NCBI RefSeq assembly: GCF_017639205.1
Contig: NZ_CP071139.1
Coordinates: 2,542,001 to 2,606,000 of the forward strand
Source: Streptomyces nojiriensis
GTDB taxonomy: Bacteria; Actinomycetota; Actinomycetes; Streptomycetales; Streptomycetaceae
Direction of reading: 5' to 3'
Length of the DNA: 64,000 nt
The notes beneath the pieces are model-generated. The model did no database searches, was not told where the DNA came from, and was given only the letters and a program-made list of their open reading frames with translations. The first letter of the stretch is position 1. Every line of letters begins with the position of its first letter. A program made the position numbers and the translations under genes. Positions 1 through 9,000 of this stretch are shown piece by piece.

Positions 1-2
1 GC

Positions 3-887
3 ACAGCGGACGGGCGCGCTCTGACCGTGGAGCGCTGGGGCGATCCCGACGGCAAACCCGTCTTTCTGCTGCACGGCATGCCCGGCAGCCGCCTCGGCCC
101 GGCCCCCCGGGGCATGGTCCTCTACCAGCGCCGCATGCAGCTCATCGCCTACGACAGACCCGGCTACGGCGGCTCCGACCGCCACGTGGGCCGCACCGTG
201 GCCGACGTGGCCCAGGACGTGGCCGCCATCGCCGACGCCCTCGGTCTGGACACCTTCGCGGTCGCCGGCCGCTCCGGCGGCGCCGCCGGCGCGCTGGCCT
301 GCGCCGCCCTCCTCCCGGACCGTGTCACCCGGACCGCGGGGATGGTCGGCCTCGCCCCGCGGGACGCGGAGGACCTGGACTGGTTCGCCGGGATGGCCGC
401 GTCCAACGTGCGGGAGTACACCACCGCCACCGACGACCCCGAGGAGCTGGCGGCCCGGCTGATCCCGCGCGCCGACGGCATCCGCAAGGACCCCGGCCGG
501 CTGCTGGACGAACTGCGCCGGGAGCTGACCGACAACGACCGCATGATCGTCTCGGACGCCGGCCTGCGGGCGATGCTCCTGCGGAACTACCGCGAGGGGC
601 TGCGCCATTCGGCGTACGGATGGATCGACGACGTCCTCGCCTTCAGCCGCCCCTGGGGCTTCGACCCGGCCGACATCCGCTGTCCGGTGCTGATCTGGCA
701 CGGCGAGCTCGACGTGTTCTCCCCCGTGGGTCACTCCCGCTGGCTGGCCCGCCGCATTCCCGGGGCCACGACCAACATCGTTCCCGCCGCCGCGCACTTC
801 GCCTCCCTGCGCGCGCTGCCCGACGTACTGAACTGGCTGCTGCGCGACCTCCCGACACCGGATCTCAGCGAACAGCAGCCCGCGTAG
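3..887 (+). CDS. alpha/beta hydrolase, 5' truncated by window edge
   Basis: Alpha/beta-hydrolase-fold enzyme, probably a small-molecule esterase or hydrolase; the substrate cannot be told. The reading frame is open to the first base of the window and reads T-A-D-G-R-A-L-T before the GTG at 27. That is a normal hydrolase N-terminus, so the true start lies upstream and the GTG at 27 is probably internal. Visible motifs are the oxyanion segment HGMPGSR, the nucleophile elbow G-R-S-G-G (Ser), the acid in HGELD (Asp) and the catalytic His in AAAHF near the C-terminus, so the triad is complete. A cap-like region lies between elbow and acid. No partner gene is visible, and the following 480 bases separate it from the fxs locus. 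Confidence 0.8.
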   Translation, partial: TADGRALTVERWGDPDGKPVFLLHGMPGSRLGPAPRGMVLYQRRMQLIAYDRPGYGGSDRHVGRTVADVAQDVAAIADALGLDTFAVAGRSGGAAGALACAALLPDRVTRTAGMVGLAPRDAEDLDWFAGMAASNVREYTTATDDPEELAARLIPRADGIRKDPGRLLDELRRELTDNDRMIVSDAGLRAMLLRNYREGLRHSAYGWIDDVLAFSRPWGFDPADIRCPVLIWHGELDVFSPVGHSRWLARRIPGATTNIVPAAAHFASLRALPDVLNWLLRDLPTPDLSEQQPA

Positions 888-1369
888 GGGCGGTTGACCC
901 CATCGGCAGCCGTCGGCCCCATCGTCGGATGCGCCGTCCGCGAGCACACCGGGGCCGCCTCCGGGGCCGCCTCCCGGGGGACGCCGCCGGCGCGGTCGGC
1001 GCCGCCGCCGCGGTGATCACCGTCTCCGCCTGCCGCTGTGCGGGAACGGTTCCGCGCACGGCGGGCCCGGCTCCCGGCCGACGGCACACACCTTCGCATC
1101 GCACCAGGTCAGCGGGGTGCGGCCGGCGCAGGTCCGGTCCGGACGGAGCCGTCGCCGGGACGCCGGGCAATGAAAAGGATCTTTCCTTGCGGCAAACGGC
1201 CGAATCCGCCCTCTTGAGAAATCCGCCGCGCATTGCATGGAAGTGTTGACCAGGCGTCATGTCTCGTGTTGCCAAGGGGGACTGTCCTAGTAAAGTCCCT
1301 GCTTGACAGCAGCATGTGGCCGTTGTCATTCACATGTCCATTCCACATGGCTTCCCCAAGGACGGTGCC
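888..1369 (+). other. intergenic region and leader upstream of fxsA
   Basis: No convincing gene lies in these 482 bases. From about 1170 onward the base composition drops relative to the flanking genes, as expected for a promoter region. A TTGACA hexamer at 1303-1308 could be a -35 box, but no good -10 follows at 17 nt. An alternative pair is TTGCCA (1269-1274) with TAAAGT (1291-1296), spacing 16. Promoter assignment is therefore tentative. Confidence 0.4.
1313..1349 (+). promoter_or_regulatory. CATGTGG...CCACATG dyad upstream of fxsA
   Basis: CATGTGG at 1313-1319 and its exact inverse CCACATG at 1343-1349 flank a further CACATG at 1332. The dyad ends 9 nt before the fxsA ribosome binding site AAGGA (1358-1362). 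It could be an operator or a leader hairpin. This is sequence-only evidence with no recognised binding-site family. Confidence 0.3.
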
Positions 1370-1534
1370 GTGAACACTTCAGCATCCCCCGCGACCAGCT
1401 CGGTCAAGGCCCACCGGGTCCCGCTCGGCAAGATCGACGTCCACACCGCGGCCGCGGCGACGACGCTCGGTCGCGTGCTGCCGGCCGAATCTGCTCGTCC
1501 GGTTCAGGCACCGATCTTCAACTCCGCGCTCTGA
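1370..1534 (+). CDS. fxsA: FxsA-family RiPP precursor peptide (FxSxx-COOH)
   Basis: A 54-residue precursor peptide that ends in F-N-S-A-L, exactly the FxSxx-COOH signature that defines the FxsA family. The GTG start was chosen because AAGGA lies 7 nt upstream; the frame stays open further 5' but without a binding site. The leader is Ser/Thr/Ala/Val-rich with a moderately conserved-looking middle (K-I-D-V-H), and the C-terminal IFNSAL is the predicted core. By family knowledge, the partner radical SAM enzyme forms a three-residue cyclophane, here predicted between Phe50 and the beta-carbon of Ser52 (inference). The stop codon is 28 nt before fxsB. A 13-bp direct repeat duplicates the NSAL coding bases just after the stop (1520-1532 and 1539-1551). 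Confidence 0.85.
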   Translation: MNTSASPATSSVKAHRVPLGKIDVHTAAAATTLGRVLPAESARPVQAPIFNSAL

Positions 1535-1562
1535 CCCGAACTCCGCGCTCTAGACTGGTGGA

Positions 1563-3815
1563 ATGACCGGCCTGATCGCATTTCGCGAGATCGTCCTGAA
1601 AGTTCACAGCAGATGCGATCTTGCTTGTGATCATTGCTACGTCTACGAACACGCAGATCAGAGCTGGCGGGCCCGGCCGAAAGTGATCTCCCCCGAGGTT
1701 ATTTCGCATACCGCGTCCAGGCTCGCCGAACATGCCCGTGACCATGCACTCCCCTCCGTCACGGTGATTCTCCATGGAGGGGAACCCCTGTTGGCGGGCC
1801 CGTCCCGGCTCCGCCTCGTGTGCGAGGAGTTCACCCGGGCGCTCGACGGGGTCGCCGAACTCGACCTGCGCATCCACACCAACGGGCTCCAGCTCAGCAC
1901 CCGTTACCTCGACCTCTTCGACGAGTACGGCGTCCGGGTCGGCATCTCCCTCGACGGGGACCGCGCCGCCAACGACCGCCACCGCCGGTTCGCCGACGGC
2001 CGCACGAGCCACCCGCTGGTCCTGGCCGCCGTCGCACTGCTGCGCTCCGAGCCGTACCGCCACCTCTACCAAGGCCTGCTCTGCACCGTGGACGTGGCCA
2101 ACGACCCCGTCGCCGTACTGGACGCGCTGGTCGAACTCGAGCCCCCGCGCGTCGACTTCCTCCTCCCCCACGCCACGTGGGAGACGCCCCCGGCCCGCCC
2201 CGACGGCGCCCCCGACGCCTACGCGCGCTGGCTGCTGCGGATCTTCGACCACTGGGACCGGCTGGGACGCCCGGTGCCCGTACGGCTCTTCGAGTCCCTG
2301 CTGTCCACCCTGCGCGGGGGCCCCAGCCTCACCGAGTCGCTCGGCCTCGCGCCCACCGACCTCGTCGTCGTCGAGACCGACGGGACCCTGGAACAGGTGG
2401 ACTCCCTCAAGAGCGCCTTCGAGGGGGCCGCGGCCACCGGCTTCAATGTCTTCGACCACGCGTTTGACCAGGTCGCGGCCCATCCCGGGGTCCGTGCCCG
2501 GCAACTGGGCCTGGCGGGCGTCAGCGAGTCGTGCCGCCGGTGCCCCGTCGTACGTTCGTGCGGGGGCGGGCTCTACACCCACCGCTACCGCGACCGGAAC
2601 GGCTTCGACAACCCCTCGGTCTACTGCACCGACCTGCGCGAGCTCGTGGACGGGGTCGAGGGCCGCACCGCACCGCGGGAGACCGCTCCGCAGCTCACCG
2701 ACCCGGCCGAACTCGCCCGGTCCCAGGAGGAACTGACCCGCGTCCTGCTGGCCCGGCTGCACGCGGACCTCGCCGCCGACCCCGGCTGGGCGCGGGCCTG
2801 GGAGCTGGTGGCCGCCGTGGAGCGGGCCGGGGAGGCGGGCACGGACGCGCTGGACGCCGTACTGGACCACCCCTTCACCCGGACCTGGGTGCTGGCGGCC
2901 CTGGACGCCGCCCGCGACGGCCGGCAGGACGCCCCGGAGGCGGCGCGCAGGCTGACCGCTCTGGCCGCCGCGGCCGTGCTCCGCGGCGGGCTGGACCTGC
3001 CGGCCGAGGTGGCCTACCGGGACGGCGAGGTGTACCTGCCGACGCTGGGGCTGCTGCGGCTCGGGGAGCCCGGCACGGAGGGCCGGGCCGCGCTGCACGT
3101 CACCGCCGAGGGATACGCCGTACGGGACGGCCGCGCCGAGCACCGCTTCGGGCCCACGGCGGGGGACGCCCGCTGGCAGCCCGTACGCACCTGGTCGCCC
3201 GGGCCGGACGCGGCCCCGGTGGCCCTGGAGGACCTCGACCCGTACCGCAACTGCTTCCCCCGCCCGCCCAGGCTCCGCCTCGGCGCCGGGGAGGCCGAGG
3301 AGTGGCGGGGCAGGCTGGACCGGGCGTGGGCGCTGCTGCACAAGGCGGTGCCGGAGTTCGCCCGGGCGGCGGCCACCGGGCTGACCACGCTGACCCCGCT
3401 CGCGGGCGGCCCGCGCGCGGGCGGCTGGGGCGAGGCCGGGCGGCACGGGCCGGGGGCACTCGGGGTGCCGTACGCGGCGGGGGTGCGCGAGACCGCGCTG
3501 GCGCTGCTGACCGGGCGGCGGCGGACCCGTCTGCGGGCGCTGACCGAGGTGGCCGACCTGTACGCGCTGGACGGTCAGTGGCAGCACCGCTCGCCGTGGC
3601 GGGAGCGGCCGGTACCGGTGTCCCGGCTGCTGGCGGACGTGCACGAGCGGGTGGCGGTGGAGGCGTACCGGCGGGCCACGGCGACGCCCGAGCCGGGCGG
3701 CTCGGACCGGATCCACCGGGCCCTGGACCTGCTCTCGGAGGCGGCCGAGCTGACGGTCACCGGAAAGAGCCTGGTCGCGGAGCTCCGCTACGAACTGAAG
3801 ACGGTCGACGCGTGA
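1563..3815 (+). CDS. fxsB: FxsB radical SAM/SPASM cyclophane-forming maturase with inactivated HEXXH extension
   Basis: A 750-residue radical SAM enzyme expected to modify FxsA. The N-terminus carries the [4Fe-4S]-AdoMet motif C-D-L-A-C-D-H-C (Cys18, Cys22, Cys25). A SPASM/twitch region follows, with Cys324, Cys327, Cys333 and Cys355 (SCRRCPV, RSCGGG, VYC) for auxiliary clusters. Residues of about 370-750 form the extension usually called the HEXXH-motif domain. The segment that normally holds HEXXH reads L-L-T-G-R-R-R near residues 648-654, although the neighbouring WR and P-rich motifs (SPWRERPVP) survive. This matches the FxsBH form described as an inactivated hydroxylase-like extension. 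The gene begins 28 nt after fxsA and its stop overlaps the next start (GTGA), so the two are translationally coupled. Confidence 0.88.
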   Translation: MTGLIAFREIVLKVHSRCDLACDHCYVYEHADQSWRARPKVISPEVISHTASRLAEHARDHALPSVTVILHGGEPLLAGPSRLRLVCEEFTRALDGVAELDLRIHTNGLQLSTRYLDLFDEYGVRVGISLDGDRAANDRHRRFADGRTSHPLVLAAVALLRSEPYRHLYQGLLCTVDVANDPVAVLDALVELEPPRVDFLLPHATWETPPARPDGAPDAYARWLLRIFDHWDRLGRPVPVRLFESLLSTLRGGPSLTESLGLAPTDLVVVETDGTLEQVDSLKSAFEGAAATGFNVFDHAFDQVAAHPGVRARQLGLAGVSESCRRCPVVRSCGGGLYTHRYRDRNGFDNPSVYCTDLRELVDGVEGRTAPRETAPQLTDPAELARSQEELTRVLLARLHADLAADPGWARAWELVAAVERAGEAGTDALDAVLDHPFTRTWVLAALDAARDGRQDAPEAARRLTALAAAAVLRGGLDLPAEVAYRDGEVYLPTLGLLRLGEPGTEGRAALHVTAEGYAVRDGRAEHRFGPTAGDARWQPVRTWSPGPDAAPVALEDLDPYRNCFPRPPRLRLGAGEAEEWRGRLDRAWALLHKAVPEFARAAATGLTTLTPLAGGPRAGGWGEAGRHGPGALGVPYAAGVRETALALLTGRRRTRLRALTEVADLYALDGQWQHRSPWRERPVPVSRLLADVHERVAVEAYRRATATPEPGGSDRIHRALDLLSEAAELTVTGKSLVAELRYELKTVDA

Positions 3816-4609
3816 GTGCGCCCGGCCGGCTCCAGCTCGCCGTGCAGTTGCGGCTGGCCGGGGTCCGCCCCGGCATGCGGCTCATGGTGCACTCCGCCCT
3901 CGGTGGGACCGGGCTGCGCGCGGAGCTGCTGCGCGACGCCCTGACGGGCGTCCTCGGGCCGCGCGGCACCCTGGTGGTCCCGGCGTTCACCCCGGAGAAC
4001 TCCAAGACCTCCACCGCCCACCTGGAGCGGATCCGCGGTCTGGACGAGGCCGGGGTGCGGGACTTCCGCGAGCGGATGCCCGCCTTCGACCCGGCGAGCA
4101 CCCCGAGCCAGGGCATGGGGTCCTTGGCCGAGGCCGTCCGCACCGCGCCGGGCGCGGCGCGCAGCGCCCATCCGCAGACCTCGTTCGCGGCCCTCGGGGC
4201 GGACGCGGAGCGGCTGTGCTCGGGTCATCGCCTCGGATGCCATCTGGGGGAGGAGTCACCTCTGGGAAAGCTGTGCTGGGAGGGCGGGCAGGTACTCATG
4301 ATCAATGTGGGGTTTTCGGTCTGTACCGCTTTCCATCTCGCGGAGTACCGAATTCCGAAGCCCCCCTTGCGCATGTACCAGTGTGTGGTGAAGGTGAACC
4401 TTCCGGGGTCGCAAAGGCACCGGCAGGAGGGGGAGTGGACCGCATACGAGGACGTCGCGCTGGACGACGGCGATTTCGCGGAGATCGGTGACGCGTTCCC
4501 GGATTCACGGGTGCGCAGGGGGCGGGTGGGAGGTGCGTCGACCATGCTCTTCTCCCTCCCGGAGGCCGTCGATCACGCCCTTGACTGGATGACCGAAAAC
4601 AGACGCTGA
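3812..4609 (+). CDS. AAC(3)-fold N-acetyltransferase of the Fxs locus
   Basis: A 265-residue member of the aminoglycoside N(3)-acetyltransferase family (acetyl-CoA dependent). The GTG start overlaps the fxsB stop. Family motifs are clear: HSALGGTG from His27, HPQTSFAALG from His120, the LGEESPLGKL loop, and a following HLAEYRIP. Genuine resistance enzymes share the fold, but this gene is embedded between a RiPP maturase and FxsC. Proteins of this fold are a regular companion of FxsA/FxsB, so a role in peptide tailoring (N-acetylation of the leader-cleaved peptide or of a small partner) is more likely than antibiotic resistance (inference). The length is normal for the family and all key motifs are intact. 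The last 250 bases use more AT-ending codons than the fxsB side. Confidence 0.8.
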   Translation: MSAPGRLQLAVQLRLAGVRPGMRLMVHSALGGTGLRAELLRDALTGVLGPRGTLVVPAFTPENSKTSTAHLERIRGLDEAGVRDFRERMPAFDPASTPSQGMGSLAEAVRTAPGAARSAHPQTSFAALGADAERLCSGHRLGCHLGEESPLGKLCWEGGQVLMINVGFSVCTAFHLAEYRIPKPPLRMYQCVVKVNLPGSQRHRQEGEWTAYEDVALDDGDFAEIGDAFPDSRVRRGRVGGASTMLFSLPEAVDHALDWMTENRR

Positions 4610-4689
4610 TTGACTGAACGATGAGGGGATGTGGCGAAGCAGCTCCGGAATGATGTTTCTTCGCTTCGCATCTTCGGGACGGGGGTCGT

Positions 4690-6066
4690 GTGCCCGCATC
4701 AGGGGAGCCGTACTTTTTTCTCAGTTACGCACATACACCGAGGTTCGGGGCCGGGGGCCCCGACCCGGACATGTGGGTCGAGCGCCTTTTCCGTGATCTC
4801 TGCGGGCACGTCATGGCGCTGACGGACCTGCGTGCCGGGTACGACGTCGGGTTCATGGACCGGGAGATACGCAGCGGCGAGGGCTGGTCCGAACGGCTCG
4901 CCCGGGCACTCGCCAACTGCCGCGTCTTCGTTCCCCTGTTCTCGCCGCGGTACTTCGCCAGCGAGATGTGCGGGAAAGAGTGGTTCGCCTTCGCGCAGCG
5001 CGCCGTCCAGCACGGCGCGATGAGCAACAAACAGGCCGAGGCCATCGTGCCCGCGTTATGGGTACCGGTGCCACCGGAGCAACTCCCCGGCCCGGCCGAG
5101 CGGTTGCAGTTCAACCACAACACCTTCGGCGAGCGCTACGTCACCGACGGCCTGTACGGGCTGATCAAGCTGCGCGGCTACGCCGAGCAGTACGAGCAGG
5201 CCGTCTACGAGCTCGCCCGGCGCATCGTCCAGGTCGCCGAGACCGCCCACCTGGACCCCATCCGCCCGCTGGACTACCGGAACGTGCCGAGTGCCTTCGG
5301 CTCCAGCGGCAGCCCGGCCCGCACCCTGCACGTGACCGTGGCCGCCGCCTCCCGGCACGATCTGCCCGAGGGCCGCACCCCCGAGTACTACGGGGACAGC
5401 GCGCTCGAGTGGAACCCGTACCACCCGGTCGCCCAGCGGCCCATCGCCTATGTCGCCGAGGACCTGGTCAAGAACCTCAACTACCAGACCACCATGTCCT
5501 CCTTCGACGACGAGGCCGGGCACCTCGACAGCAAGCAGCTGCCGACCCGGCCGGAGATCCTGATCGTCGACCGGTGGGCGGTGGAGGACGAACAGCGGCG
5601 CCGGCGCCTGGCCGCCTTCGACCGGGAGCCCCGGCCGTGGGTCAACGTGGTCGTGCCGTGGAACCGGTACGACCATCAGAGCCGGTCGAAGGAGAACGAG
5701 CTGGCCGACCGGCTGGAGAACACCATGCCCAAGACGATGAGCCAGGGCCGGGCAGCCTGCCGGGCCGCCGCGAACGGCGTGGCCAACGTGGAGACCCTCG
5801 GCCAGATCCTGCCGCAGGTGGTCGAGGCGGCCGCCCAGCAGTTCCTCAGACACGCGCAGCCGTATCCGCCGAAGGGCGACACCTCCATCGAACGGCCCCG
5901 GTTGCTGGGGCCGATGGGGATGAACGGGCCGCCCGGGCCGCCATCGCCCCGCGTCCCTTTCCCGCCCGACTCCGACCGGCACCGGACCGGGCCGGCGGGC
6001 GCCGGCCTCCACGACAACGACGACAACGACACCGACCGGGGGGACGCGGATGACAGCGAGCAGTGA
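4690..6066 (+). CDS. fxsC: TIR-like protein FxsC
   Basis: A 458-residue protein with an N-terminal TIR-like fold at about residues 7-130: the opening strand YFFLSYAHTP, then DMWVERLFRDL, then FMDREIRSGEGW and the C-F-V-P-L-F-S-P-R-Y-F segment (strand and BB-like loop). This order is typical of the family named TIR-like protein FxsC. The rest is a second alpha/beta domain of unknown role, and the C-terminus is Pro/Gly/Asp-rich and probably disordered. TIR domains either cleave NAD+ or act as adaptors; I could not assign the catalytic Glu, so activity is open. The GTG start has only a weak binding site (GGGACGGGGG). The last 17 bases overlap the fxsT start, implying coupled translation. Confidence 0.78.
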   Translation: MPASGEPYFFLSYAHTPRFGAGGPDPDMWVERLFRDLCGHVMALTDLRAGYDVGFMDREIRSGEGWSERLARALANCRVFVPLFSPRYFASEMCGKEWFAFAQRAVQHGAMSNKQAEAIVPALWVPVPPEQLPGPAERLQFNHNTFGERYVTDGLYGLIKLRGYAEQYEQAVYELARRIVQVAETAHLDPIRPLDYRNVPSAFGSSGSPARTLHVTVAAASRHDLPEGRTPEYYGDSALEWNPYHPVAQRPIAYVAEDLVKNLNYQTTMSSFDDEAGHLDSKQLPTRPEILIVDRWAVEDEQRRRRLAAFDREPRPWVNVVVPWNRYDHQSRSKENELADRLENTMPKTMSQGRAACRAAANGVANVETLGQILPQVVEAAAQQFLRHAQPYPPKGDTSIERPRLLGPMGMNGPPGPPSPRVPFPPDSDRHRTGPAGAGLHDNDDNDTDRGDADDSEQ

Positions 6067-9000
6067 CAGCAGCGGCGACAGCGACAGCCGTGACGGACGC
6101 ATCGTCACCTTCTATTCGTACAAGGGCGGCACGGGCCGCACCATGGCGCTGGCCAACACCGCCTGGATCCTGGCGGCCAACGGCAAGCGGGTCCTCGCCG
6201 TGGACTGGGACCTGGAGGCGCCCGGCCTGCACCGCTTCTTCCACCCCTTCCTGGACCCCTCCACGCTGGGGGCCACCACCGGGGTCATCGATCTGATCAG
6301 CGAGTACGCCTGGGCCGCGACCAGCCCGGTGCAGCGGCCCGACGACTGGCACAAGGACTACGCGCGGATACAGCCGCACGCCGTCTCGCTCACCCCGGAG
6401 ACCCACGGCTGGGAGTTCCCGGACGGCGGCACCCTGGACTTCGTCTCGGCGGGCCGGCAGAACCGCGAGTACTCCGCGACCGTCTCCACCTTCGACTGGG
6501 ACAACTTCTACGACCGGCTCGGCGGCGGGCTCTTCTTCGACGCCTTACGGGCCGACATGAAGCGGAACTACGACTACGTCCTGATCGACAGCCGCACCGG
6601 CCTGTCCGACATCGCCGACATCTGCACCGTCCACCTCCCGGACATCCTGGTCGACTGCTTCACCCTGTCCGACCAGTCCATCGACGGCGCCGCGTCCGTC
6701 GCCCGCCAGATCGACGAGCGGTTCAGCGACCGCGGCATCAAGATCTACCCGGTCCCGATGCGCATCGACGAGGGCGAGAAGGAGAAGGCCGACGCCGGCC
6801 GGGCGCTGGCCCGGATCAAGTTCGACCGCTTCCCGAACGGCCTGGTCGGGGACGAGCTCACCTCCTACTGGGGCGCGGTGGAGATCCCGTACCGCCCCTA
6901 CTACGCCTACGAGGAGACCCTGGCCACCTTCGGCGACGAGGCCGGGCTCACCAACTCCCTGCTCTCCGCGTTCGAGCGGCTCACCGCCGTGGTCACCGAG
7001 GGCCACATCACCTCCATGCCGGTCATCGGCGAGGAGGTCCGGCTGCGCATCAGGGACGCCTTCACCCGGCGCCGCCCGGCCCTGCCCGCCGACCTGTTCC
7101 TGTCCTACGTCGCCGAGAACCGGATGTGGGCCGACTGGATCGAGTCGGTGCTCACCCGGGCCGGATTCCGGGTCGTGCCGAAGGACGTCTCGGCCGAGCG
7201 GGCACCGGGAGCGGTCGCCGGGGACACCCTCGGGGGCGCGGGCATCAGCATCGACACGGCCGCCCGGACCGTGGTGCTGCTCTCCACGGCCTACCTCAAG
7301 TCGGCCCGGGCCGTGGACGTGTGGGAGCGCGCGGCCGCCGAGGACCCGACCGGGGGCCGGCGCCAGCTGGTGCCGCTGAGGGTGGGCGACGTACGGCTGT
7401 CCACGCCGTACATCGACCGCAACCCGGTGGACCTGTTCCGGCTCGACGAGGTGCACGCGACCACCGCCCTGCTGCGTGCGGTGGAGCGGCCCATGGCGCT
7501 GCCCGACAGCGTCAACAGTGCCTCGCAGCCCGGTCCCCGCTTCCCGGGGACCGTCCCGAAGATCTGGAACGCGCCGCCCCGCAACCCCGGGTTCACCGGG
7601 CGCAGCATCGTGCTGGAGCGGATGCGCGACCAGCTCGGCGGGGGCATGGCCGTGGTGCTGCCGCAGCCGCAGACCCTGTTCGGGCTCGGCGGCGTCGGCA
7701 AGACGCAGGTGGCACTGGAGTACGTGCACCGGTTCATGGCCGACTACGACCTGGTGTGGTGGATCTCCTCGGAGCAGACCGACGACGTGGTCGCGGCGCT
7801 CGCGGAGCTGGCGGTGCGGCTGGGCGCGCAGACCGGCGAGGACATGGCGGCCGCCTCCCAGGAGGCGATCGACCTGCTGCGGCGCGGGGTCCCTTCCTCC
7901 CGCTGGCTGCTGGTCTTCGACAACGCGGACGATCCCGAGACGCTCAAGCGGTTCTTCCCGCCGGGCGGCCCGGGCCATGTCCTGGTGACCTCCCGCAACC
8001 AGTCCTGGTCGCAGTACGGTGACGCGCTGCCGGTGGACGTGTTCCTGCGGGAGGAGTCCATCGAGCACCTCCAGCGCCGGGCCCCCGGGCTCAGCAAGGA
8101 CGACGCCGAGCAGGTGGCGGTGGCGGTGGGCGACCTGCCGCTGGCCGTCGAGCAGGCGGGTGCGTGGATCGCGGAGACGGCGACGCCGGTGTCCGCGTAC
8201 ATCGAGCAGCTGGCGCAGCAGGCCGCCCGCGTCCTGGCCCTGAACCAGCCGCCCGGTTACCCGGAGCCGGTGGCCGCCACCTGGAACATCTCCATCGAGC
8301 GGCTGCAGTCCCGGTCCCCGGCGGCCGTCCGGCTGCTCCAGCTCTGCGCCTTCCTCGCGCCCGAGCCGATCTCCGCGAACCTGCTCTACAGCAAGGAGAT
8401 GATCGACGCCCTCAAGCCCTACGACTCCTCGCTGCAGGAGAAGCTGGTGCTGGGCCGGGTGATCCGGGAGATCGGCCGGTTCGCGCTGGCCAAGGTCGAC
8501 CAGGTCAGCAACAGCATCCAGGTGCACCGGCTGGTGCAGGCGGTGATCCGGGCCCAGCTGAGCGAGGAGGAGCAGCGCGAGGCGCGGCACGCGGTCCACC
8601 GGATCCTGGCCGGGGCCCGGCCGGACGACGACGAGCCGATCGACAATCCGGAGACGTGGCCGCGGTTCAACACCATCTGGTCGCACCTGACCCCGTCGGA
8701 GGCCCGGTACTGCAAGGAACCGGAGACGCGCCGGCTGCTGATCGACCGGGTGCGCTACCTGTGGAAGCGCGGCGATTTCAAGGCCGCGTACGCCCTCGGC
8801 GAGGAGCTGCGCGAGGCGTGGAAGGAAATGCTGGGCAACAACGACCTGCAGTACCTGTACCTGCGCTTCCACCTGTCGAACATCCTGCGCTCGCAGGGCC
8901 GGTTCGTGGAGGCGAAGGAGCTGGACGAGGTCACGCTGGAGCGGCAGAAGGCGGTGCTCGGCCCCTCGCACCCGCACACGTACATGACCATGAGCGGTCT

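Noticed and set aside
3812..4609. Plain aminoglycoside resistance gene
   Set aside because: The fold matches, but translational coupling to fxsB and position in the Fxs locus favour a system-specific role; substrate unproven.
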